Origin: Apostichopus japonicus
Taxonomy: Eukaryota > Echinodermata > Holothuroidea > Aspidochirotida > Stichopodidae
NCBI RefSeq assembly: GCF_037975245.1
Contig: NC_092576.1
Location: forward strand, 29,614,611-29,678,610
Direction of reading: 5' to 3'
Length of the DNA stretch: 64,000 nucleotides
In this document: positions 55,913 through 64,000 of the stretch, one piece after another
Layout: every line of letters starts with the position of its first letter
Numbering within the stretch: position 1 is the stretch's first letter
The notes under the pieces: model-generated
What the model saw: the letters and a program-made list of their open reading frames with translations, nothing else
The model's database searches: none
Told to the model about the DNA's origin: nothing
Position numbers and translations under genes: made by a program

Positions 55913-57700
55913 TTACATAATATAATCGATGTTGGGTGACACGAGGTAGGAGCACTTCCGTAACAGCTGGCGGGCTTTTCTTTCACCGGCGATGTAAGCA
56001 TCCCAAAGGGCAATTAGCTGTCCCTGGACCAAGCGATATTTGTTGGCGTTGTCTACGATGCAGTTCTTTGTCAGACACTAGACGTACTTGGATGCCGACC
56101 ATGTAGGTTGAAAGTTAAATTTCCTCTGCGAGCGTGGCGATTCAGGGCCCCGTGCCAGCCCTCGAGATCGTTGTAGGTGCGGACAGGTTGTCTGAAGACA
56201 CTCCATGTAAGTGGTTTCCAGAGGTCTCTTCTATCCATTGGCGTCGCATATATGCAACAAGCTCCTCTAGTTTCTCTCTTGTGGCCTTCTGCTCCAATTT
56301 TTCAAACACCGCCTGTATATGTTCATGCGGTAGATATGGCAAGGCGAGGAGCTGTCGGCACAGTTCCTGGGTTCCATCGTCGTTCCGATATGCTGGGCAA
56401 GTCTGATCTCTTGTATTATTCTCCATATACACTGTGTCCAATGGAAGGCCAGCCTCTAATTGTGACGTTCGGAAATACTCGAGGGATAGCATTCCAAACG
56501 GTCCTTTCAGTCTTATACAATCTGTCACTCTTTGGGTGGTAGTGAGTTTCTCAACGGCTTTCAGAACTCTTCCGTTAATCTCTCTCGCGTCTCGCTTCTC
56601 GGCCTTTTGGCTAAGATCATGTGTAGTATCTGTTCTTTTCGGGAATGGTGATACACACCTGACGATGATCATACAGTCACAGTCCCGATGCAAGGGGACT
56701 GGGGCTGAGAGCGGATCAGTCGTTTGGTAGTTTGGTTTTCGTGCCCAGGTTCTTTCCTGGGTGACTTTTTCTTAAAAAGTATCTCTCTCGCGTCTTGCCG
56801 ACATCTAAACGAACATGAGGGGCACCTACTTCACGTTATCTCCACTGCGCACGAAGGAATATATGGACATCAGCTGGCTGAACGGATCATCCACAACCTT
56901 GAATGTCCTATCGATGTACCATGTTTTCCAGCAGTTCAATCATTTTGTCACTTGCGGACACCAGTTGGCGTTTCCCGTCAACTCGAATGTCTTTTCGGAG
57001 GAAATCACTAGGAATATGACTCATCAATCTAGAACTCTTAGGTGTTGTGGTTCAGCAGGTCTCATCTTTTGACGGTGTCTGTTAGCTCTTCTTGCCAGAT
57101 TGACAGGTTTCTGGAGCGCCTATAAGGATTCTGTTGCTTCCTGGATTCCTTCCTCGAGCATTATCTTGTTCACAATCTCTGCAGCCGATGTGAATATCTC
57201 TCGTGCAGCCCGTCTTCTTCACTTCGGCTAAAATCATATTTGTCATTTTGGCGCCAAGTTGACCTGGGTGAATATGAGCCTGGGTAGCTCGCGTAAAACG
57301 TGTTCCTTTTTGCAGGACCGTAGCCTTGCACAAAATAGCTGTATTTCGAACGCTTCATGTGCAGGTTCTGTTTCCATATGCTTGCTGCGTCTTTACTGTA
57401 TATGTGTACCCGTTACTGTCTGCTAACTTTTCTTTGCCTTTCTGTAAACCGTCTGTGATGATTTGGTACGTAGTATCTGATGAATCGCTTCCATTCTATG
57501 GTTGGGTGGCATGCTCTTCCATGGACGAGTTTTGCTGGATTTGTGGAAAATAAAAATCACCAAGTGCTGGGTCGGTCGGAGACTGGAAATCGTCGACATC
57601 CATCGCCTGCTCACCGTCCTCTTGTTCAGCCATGAAGTCGATTCATGCATCTTGTGAACGTCGGCTGCTCTCAGCGATAGAATTCGCGGCCTCAATCAGG
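55913..57700 (-). pseudogene. MULE transposase pseudogene with FLYWCH-like N-terminus
   Basis: The minus strand has an N-terminal FLYWCH-like part (CKATVLQKGTRFTRATQAHI, about 57330-57270) and an ordered C-terminal part: KGPFGMLSLEYF, LALPYLPHEHIQAVFEKLEQ, RRQWIEE, then after a slip near 56225 TWSVFRQPVRTYNDLEGWHG, and LVQGQLIALWDAYIAGERKA to a stop at 55913. This is the layout of MULE-type transposases annotated in many invertebrates. The middle, with the first two catalytic acids, is frame-scrambled. A U2-headed SINE sits in it at 56593-56780. No terminal inverted repeats were identified. Confidence 0.7.
56593..56780 (+). mobile_element. SINE with a U2 snRNA-derived head, 15-bp target duplication
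   Basis: The first ~50 bases (CGCTTCTCGGCCTTTTGGCT, then AAGATCATGTGTAGTATCTG, then TTCTTTTC) equal the 5' end of U2 snRNA with about two changes, including the GUAGUA branch-point-pairing site. The rest is unrelated to U2 (GGTGATACACACCTGACG..). It ends with two hairpins, CCCAGG-TTCTTT-CCTGGG and ACTTTTT-CTT-AAAAAGT. Perfect direct repeats ATCTCTCTCGCGTCT flank it (56578-56592, 56781-56795), the mark of target-primed retroposition. A second, headless copy is at 33830-33961, so this is a family, not a U2 pseudogene. Confidence 0.9.
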
Positions 57701-59972
57701 CATGAAAAGCATATCCATTCTACGTCTGTTTTTTGGGCTACAGCCATTCTCTTTTCTTGACGGCTTATCCCTGGTGGGGGGGGGGGCCATTTTTTGGTTT
57801 AAAAAGAGCCAAAAAAAAGAAGGTAGCCGCGTCAGATATTCATACTCTTTCGCTTTCGAAAAAGTGACGACATTCGGAAAAAAGCCACAAATAAAAGCTT
57901 ACCGAATCAAACCGGGGGAACATCGTGGAAATGTTCATTCCAAAAGTAAACAAAAAAATCATAACCTCTTGTAGACCTATTCCCTTCCCTTTTATTATCT
58001 TACTTTGTTATAATTAGGGAGGGCAGAGACGGAAGAGGGGCTGGGCGCTTTAGCCGTAGTCCCCCTTCTAGACCATAAAAGAATAAGTTCGGTAGTGCCG
58101 TTTGCACGCTAACAACTGTTGGGCAACTTCTGAGAGGAACTTACTCTGTTTGCAAGCAAAATGTTGCTTCATGCACTTAGCAAAGGGTTTGTGCCAAATA
58201 GTTCAGCACAAAGAGTGTTGCATCCAACAAATTCGTTTGGCCTTCATTGTTCTGCACTGCAATCGCACCATACCGTACCTGTGCGCAGTCAACTCAAGCT
58301 CCGAAAACAAACGGTGATTTGTCAAATCAATTCTCACCTGATGGGGAATGGATGAGCTAATAGAGACTTTTGAAGGTAGTTATTTGTAATTTCCTTCGCT
58401 AAAACCGTGCTTGTGCGACATACACGATTTTAACTTTCGTCCGTTGGCCTAACGCGAGGCTAGGTCGCCGTTACTATTGGTTGTAGGCATATACGTTAGC
58501 CTAGAAGTAGTAACAGTAACAGTAACGTTTTAAAATTTAGCTTGGCAAGTAGGTATTATTAGTGTTAAGATGTAATGTGAAGTCTTATGAATATGATAAT
58601 GAGCTAGGCTAGTAGTAGTACACAGAAACTGTGGTCACGCTCCACCGAAAGTATGCACCAAGGGCCTAGTCTTGGCCAGACATTTCGTACTCATTCTTTG
58701 TGATAGTGGTGATCTGGTGAGCCTAACACCATGATTAGCCTAGGCCTAGTTACAGAGTTTTTACCAGTTGAAATGTTGCTTAGGCCTAGGTTGCAATTGA
58801 GACCTGTAATAGGCTAGCTATGCTGGATTGCTGGAGGTACAACATAGAACCAGGCCTTGTCCCAGCCTACCACTATATTACCACGCAGTTATGGTTTAGT
58901 TACTTTCCTCTAGTCTTATTGGGAAGTTGCTGCCACTGGGGGAGGGAGTGTCCCATGCATGACCACTTTGTAAAGCTCGAGCCTGTATAACACTTGGCCT
59001 AGGCCGACATTGTGTGAACGAAAAGGACAATTACCCGTTCTTCGAGTTCTTTAAGGAAAATCTGTCACATTATAAGAATAAATCCTTTACTTATTTGAAA
59101 ATCGTGCAGTACTATGAGTTGCTATATCAATTTCCAATCTGTTTTCATTCTGTATGGCCTAGTCTGTTCCTCGATTTTATGTAAACATTTCTTTATTAAA
59201 CTATCTTAGCAGCACAAATATAGTGTTCAGATTACATTGATAAAATCAGTCAAATCCAAACCCGCTACGTACAGCAGTTTCGTTGTTGTAAATCAAGCCT
59301 CTAAAGCGCAGCACAATAGGTTACTGTAGTGTAATCAATTAGAACTTGCATGTTTAACTGAGACTGCTCTGTTTCATTGTTATGATTCTGCTGTGTGGCA
59401 AATAGTAACGCGTACAATACTACAATAGCTGTAGGTTGGATATGCGCAAATATATTGGTGATTGTAGGCCTATGTAGGTTAACTATAGGAACCGATGTAT
59501 TATGAAAGTTTGTTATTGTAGTTTGCATGACTATCATGATAATATGGTTGGTTTTTGGAAAATTATAAGAAACTATTAAAAGTACAATTTTAAATTTTCT
59601 ATCAGGAATAGGCCTATTTGTTAGAGATTTGCCTGCACCAAATAGAAATAAAGCGCCGTGCGGGATTTTTTAATAAGTGCCAGGCGGAAATTCTTAGGGC
59701 TGGGTGGAGGCGCCCGACAGGGGCACATCTCTGGAAGGAAAATGGACATCTGACAAGATTGCTTGTTTTGATTTTTTATATTACAGGAGCAGGCTCTTGT
59801 TTTGTTAGTATTTACAGGAATGGTGGTCTATTTTTTCTTTGATTTGCATTCAGTTGGTCTTTTAAAGCCACCCAGGTTACCAATTTCAAACATTGGTCAG
59901 TAGTTTTCTCAAATTGTTTTGATCACATTATTCATATAAATATGAATAGGTGTTAAAGTAATACTGTTTTCT
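57701..59972. other. Intergenic stretch without a supported gene
   Basis: Contains a poly-G run near 57775-57786, TAGGCCTA/GCTAGCCTA-rich DNA at 58440-58860, and a 19-base match to the LINE 3' UTR at 58087-58105 (GTTCGGTAGTGCCGTTTG) that may be chance. Open frames here have no recognisable domain. Confidence 0.4.
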
Positions 59973-60060
59973 GAGGTTCGTTTGTAAGAATGGGATGGTT
60001 TGGTAGTGCCGTTTGGCCGTGACGTTTTGTATCCCGTATGATGGGTCACGTAAAAAGCAC
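59973..60060 (+). mobile_element. Tx1-like LINE 3' stub in an intron, 8-bp target duplication
   Basis: 88 bases of LINE 3' end: GGATGGTTTGGTAGTGCCGT, hairpin CCCGT-ATG-ATGGG (one G-T pair) and CACGTAAAAAGCAC. Flanked by TGTTTTCT (59965-59972, 60061-60068). The insertion lies 31 bases before the acceptor of the exon at 60092, within its pyrimidine-rich tract. Confidence 0.93.
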
Positions 60061-60091
60061 TGTTTTCTTTTTTCTTTGTTGTTTCTTTCAG

Positions 60092-62111
60092 ACAATGAGA
60101 TCGACCTTGAATCATTGAAACTTCTTGATGAAACTTCACTGAAAGACCTGATTCCAAAAGTTGGGCTCCGTGTCAAGTTTTCTATGTTAGTATTATCACC
60201 ACTGTTTCTGCATAAAATTACTTAACTACTTATAGTTACTATCATGTTATTAGTATGCTTCAAGTGTCTGGCTACATTACAAGTGACAAGTGAGAAGCTC
60301 TTCTTGGTCATTACAGGAGACACAAACATTGAACAATTCCCTTAATCAACTGTCTTTGACTTCTGTTTCAGCATATATTTTTCACCCCTAAAAATTTGGG
60401 CATCCCATCCCTGCAGTAAAATGGAAATGGCAACCCATGATTTAGGAGTGAAATTTTTGTTTCTTGTAGCAAGATTAGAGATACTAAATTAAGAAGCTTT
60501 CAGTACAAGTTTATCCATCGTATCATTGCTACAAATAGTTTTCTTAGTAAAATTAACATTATTGACGACCCAAGTTGCAGTTTTTGTGCTGAGTCTACTG
60601 AAACTTTAGACCTCCACCTTTACTGGTGCTGTAGCGAAGTTGGAGATATTTGGAACAAAATATATCTTGAAATCTTTAACTCAAAAGTTGAAGTTGAGTA
60701 CGAACACGTGTGTTTTGGCTATGATTACGAGAACAAAATGAAATGGTATAGCCTGACAATGTTTTATGCCAAATATTATATTTACCTTTGCAGAATTAAC
60801 AAAAGCGTTCCAAGTTACGATATTTTCAAGCATAAGCTGTCATTTTTCTTGAGTGCTGAAAAGTATATACTTATCAATAACAAAAAGCACAAAGAAATTA
60901 AACTGCTAAGAGATTCTTTGCATTATTGATAAAGGAAATGCCCTTTTGGTGTCATGAAGCGAACTTTTTCTTTCTTTTCAACTTAATATGTTGTGCAGAA
61001 GAGATGGATGCAAATACAAATTTCGAAAAAAAACATGATTTAGGGCAGTGCACTAACGATGGGTTTATGCAACTATTTTTAAGACCCTGCAAATTTGTAT
61101 ACCAGTCTATATGTACATTTTTATTTTCTGCGTTTCGACAGTGACAGAAGAGGAACTTGGATTTTTTTGCTCTGCCATATGTATTTCAGAGTCGGCACAA
61201 GAGAAAGAAGGGCAGAGGATCGATGTTATTTTCTGCTGGTGTAAAGGCATTCATACACATCCGATCTGTAAGTATTGAATATTCATTCAGTTAATAGATG
61301 ATGATGGTGGCTGGATATTTATACATATCTGTTGGCACCCATGTGACCATATGTGAACCTACACTTGTGATATGCCACGAATTGCTGTTAAACCAAGATT
61401 TATCTTCAGACTGGTCCAGCATATCCAATACCCACAATATTTATATGTCAAGGTCAGCATCACAAGCTTTTTCATATCTTTGATGGTATCATCGGTCAAC
61501 AGGGGATATCATGAATTTTGGTGTCACAAAATGTTTGGTATTGTCAATGTTTTTTCATTACAGTGATGTCTACTCAGTTGCAAATATCAGTAAGCCGTTT
61601 GTCTGATATGCATTCATTTATACTAATAACAAAACTTTATTATAGATATTGTGAAATAAATTATTGGCCTACACTTTTTCCATCCTTATATCTGCCATAA
61701 GTCTGTTTGTCCATCTGTCTGTTGATCAGCTGTGTCTCTCTTTCAGTCAGCATTTATGTGAATGATTTATACATCCTTTATAATTACAGAACGTGACAAA
61801 CGTCAAGTCCTTTTGTGGAGATATAGATGAAACGGTACATCCACAGCCATTTACTGTAGTTCTTTGGGACTTAAAGCAGAAGTCTCGTCAATTTTTTGTG
61901 CTGATTGAGAGAAAGCCTCTTCCTGCAACGTCACTGCTGAAAGCCATTGACACATGCTTCAAGATGCACTTTTGTGTTCGGTATTGAGTATCAACCTGAC
62001 TGTGAGGCATCATGGCAATCTCTGCAAAGCATTATTTATGAGTTGATCACAGCTATCATAAAGGAAATAAGCTCTGTGAAGGCTTTCCGTGCCTATTACA
62101 ACTCAATGTAA
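60092..62111 (+). pseudogene. Exons of a SAM-domain-like gene of unknown function
   Basis: Exon 60092-60185, after TTTCTTTCAG, encodes DNEIDLESLKLLDETSLKDL, then IPKVGLRVKF, the second half of a SAM-like fold. Exon 61190-61267 (CAG acceptor, GTAAGT donor) encodes a basic SRHKRKKGRGSML segment. The last exon, from 61790, encodes TVVLWDLKQKSRQFFVLIE, PATSLLKAIDTCFKMHF and, after a one-base slip near 61973, FGIEYQPDCEASWQSLQSI to a stop at 62111. Uncharacterised proteins with this SAM-plus-LLKAxDxCFK layout are common in invertebrates and fish. Junction phase between the first two exons does not fit, so an exon may be missed or the gene may be decayed. Confidence 0.6.
60440..60929 (+). pseudogene. 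L1-type ORF2 C-terminal fragment
   Basis: Open through about 60444-60929: TKLRSFQYKFIHRIIATNSF, then CSFCAESTETLDLHLYWCC (C-x2-C...H...C motif) and IWNKI, typical of the end of L1-group ORF2 proteins. It differs strongly from the Tx1-like LINEs of this window. 5'-truncated; it lies in an intron of the SAM-like gene. No target duplication was identified. Confidence 0.75.
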
Positions 62112-63509
62112 AGTATTATACCACCAGCTGCTATTACGTGTAACTGCCTGCATTGATAACCCTGTTCTACTGTGTAGGTTGTAGCTTTTCTGTTGTAAGT
62201 TCTATAATGGACTTTGTTTGCTGTAATGATTAAGTTGCTTTTCATGAATATTATGTGTTAGTTGATCACTTTCATCCAACATGACTTGACTAGTTTGATG
62301 GTTTAAGATTGAATTGTTTACCTGAATATTATTATTAATATAGCAGTTGATTATGATTGAATAGCTTGATTGTGATATTATGTATCATTGTTTATGACTG
62401 ATTGGTTTGGTTACCATTGCCATGTTGGTACTGATTTATTATGTAAGCTACATGACTGACTAGTTTGACATCACAAATAATATGATAGTTAATTACAATT
62501 GATTAGCTTGATCAACAGTTAGCATAAAGATATTTCATGGGTTATTCATTGTAAGTTAGATCAACATAACATGTAATTACCATATAATGATTTATTTGTT
62601 CAACTACATGAGTGATTCAAGTCTTTGACCATCAGTATATGGTGGGTTTTGTTGGTCAACATTAATGTTTAATTGATTGGTTTCTTAATTAGTATTGAAG
62701 TCCTCAGATAGAGTGGTAGTTATAAACCTGTTACTTTGATGAATTCTATATTTAGGCATAGATACTTTATATCAGGTAGAAAGTATATCATAAGTCATAT
62801 GACATCAGCAGAGGCTATAAAAACTTAGGTACTCTGCCTGTACATGCAGGGATTGCAAAGTCAAGAAGCATTTGGATATATATATAGCTCAATTTCAAAA
62901 GCCCTCCATGTATTGTGTTCCAGGCCCTGAGATTTTCCTGACCTGGCATACAATGAAAACTTAATTGGAACGATTATGATATGTTTGTTAAAACTGTGAC
63001 TTAACATCTACCACGCCTGAAAAACAAAGTTATAATAATAACAACAACAACGATATATTAGCTTTTTCAATTAAATAGAGTAGTGAAAGGGATGACCTCA
63101 CTATGAACAGGTATTTCATTAACATCATCAAACTCTTGCCATGTTAGTCAAAGATTTAGGCCTGGTTTACTTGCAAACTCTACAAAATTTACAGACCACA
63201 TTTTACAGTGAATGATAACCATTTTTTTTGTATCACATTTTTGTTTGTTCAATTTAAACCGAAGGTTCCGAGATAAATTCTTTTGGGGATGTTTATGTTA
63301 TCATATTATATATGTGCAGATACACTTAAAACTTATATCACAAGATTAAAAACAAAAGAATAAGTAACTGCAAGAGAACTTGTATAAATTGCCAAATGTT
63401 GCTTAAGAGAAAGTGAAAAATAAAGCAGTTTGCGAATCAGAAACTTACTTTGGTCAATTCTGTGATTTGATTTGCATGTTTGTTATTGCTGTATAATCTA
63501 AAAATCAAC
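62112..63509. other. AT-rich non-coding stretch
   Basis: No gene or repeat end recognised. Repeated TTGATTA/GATTGATT-like words occur at 62240-62700 but form no regular array. Confidence 0.4.
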
Positions 63510-63845
63510 TGTAGCAAAAAGTGACCAACATTGGAGAATATAATAGTGCTAGAAATTGGGGAAACATAGCACGTAAGAATTATTAGCACTTTTTGCTGAA
63601 CTGTGTTTAGCACAGGTTTTTCCTAAACTTTTTGGTAAAAATTTTCATAAATATTGGGTAAATATGACATTGCCCATAGTTTAGCAACTCAAGTTTTGCC
63701 CAATTTTTAAGAAAAATGTTACCCAAAAGTTTAGGAAAAACCTGTGCTAAACACAGTTAAGCAAAAAATGCTACAAAGTTTCACGTGCTATGTTTCCCCA
63801 ATTTCTAGTAATTATATTCTTCAATGTTGGGCAATTTTTGCTACA
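63510..63845. mobile_element. Foldback element, ~336 bp, arms of about 160 bases
   Basis: The left arm starts TGTAGCAAAAAGTGACCAAC and the right arm ends with the inverse ..TTTTTGCTACA. Long blocks such as AGAAATTGGGGAAACATAGC and GTGTTTAGCACAGGTTTTTC occur in both arms in opposite orientation with some differences. The central loop is about 10-20 bases near 63675. Non-coding; probably a hairpin-type MITE. No target duplication was established. Confidence 0.8.
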
Positions 63846-63856
63846 TCGTTCTTAGC

Positions 63857-63905
63857 GTGTGGCCGTGACGTTTGTATCCCCCATGGTGGGTCACGTAAAA
63901 AGCAC
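63857..63905 (+). mobile_element. Tx1-like LINE 3' stub
   Basis: 49 bases: GTGTGGCCGTGACG, hairpin CCCCC-ATG-GTGGG (one mismatch in the stem) and TCACGTAAAAAGCAC. The shortest LINE insertion in the window; it abuts the foldback element. Confidence 0.88.
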
Positions 63906-64000
63906 AGTGCTGTAGGAAAGTAATATATATATATAACTTTCATCCAGCCCGTCTCGCTTATTTCAATAGTTAGTTGTCCTACTTTTCATTCCCTTCACTC

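Noticed and set aside
56593-56645. Functional U2 snRNA gene
   Set aside because: Only the first ~50 bases match U2; the Sm site and 3' stem-loops are missing, and the unit has a retroposon target duplication.
57775-57795. Poly-G/poly-C runs (also 550-563, 5183-5191, 23162-23173, 33600-33611) as structured elements
   Set aside because: Isolated homopolymer runs without repeat context; not enough evidence for a G-quadruplex or regulatory role.
58087-58105. LINE 3'UTR fragment
   Set aside because: Only 19 bases match and the terminal hairpin is absent; it could be chance, so it is not called as an element.

Overview
The window is animal, not bacterial: genes have spliced exons with GT/AG junctions, and the DNA is AT-rich and filled with mobile elements. 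Families present are Tx1-like L1-group LINEs, a Helentron with OTU, Rep, helicase, endonuclease and RPA-like parts, a TTAA-flanked THAP transposon that looks like Kolobok, piggyBac, a MULE with a FLYWCH-like domain, a hAT MITE and a U2-snRNA-headed SINE. With the TAGGCCTA-rich patches this suggests a marine invertebrate, perhaps an echinoderm. That assignment is a guess from style, not from a marker gene.

Layout. 1-1565: broken LINE pieces, one of them chimeric. 1635-26674: an old Tx1-like LINE (LINE#3) that has received a MITE (1680-2103), a 21.2-kb Helentron-type element (2510-23754) and an ORF1-only half-LINE (24133-25934). The Helentron holds minisatellites, the OTU/Rep/helicase/endonuclease polyprotein (10967-18393), an RPA-like gene (18895-21517) and a 427-bp higher-order repeat. 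Its Rep HUH motif is split by a young LINE fragment (13760-14758). 27250-41956: a 14.7-kb transposon with perfect 20-bp terminal inverted repeats and TTAA at both edges. It carries a THAP/DDE-type transposase gene on the minus strand and a convergent P2X7-C-terminal-like gene on the plus strand, with a second half-LINE and a SINE inside. 42355-54497: a nested set in which LINE#2 is interrupted at TTAA by piggyBac, which is interrupted by the nearly intact LINE#1. 54710-57700: a degraded second type of LINE and a MULE transposase pseudogene carrying the U2-headed SINE. 60092-62111: exons of a SAM-domain-like gene of unknown function, with an L1-type fragment and a LINE 3' stub in its introns. 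63510-63905: a foldback element and one more LINE stub.

How the parts relate. Several nestings are checked by restoring the host reading frame: removing the inserted element and one target duplication rejoins piggyBac transposase, LINE#2 ORF1 and the Helentron HUH motif. The youngest active family appears to be the Tx1-like LINE, which ends in a conserved hairpin plus CACGTAAAAAGCAC. Its ORF2 could also supply the ORF1-only half-LINEs, which share that 14-base end. Apart from the SAM-domain gene, nearly every recognisable coding region belongs to a mobile element, and most are broken. The best-preserved frames are LINE#1 ORF2, the half-LINE ORF1 at 24299-25591, and the piggyBac transposase apart from its LINE insertion.
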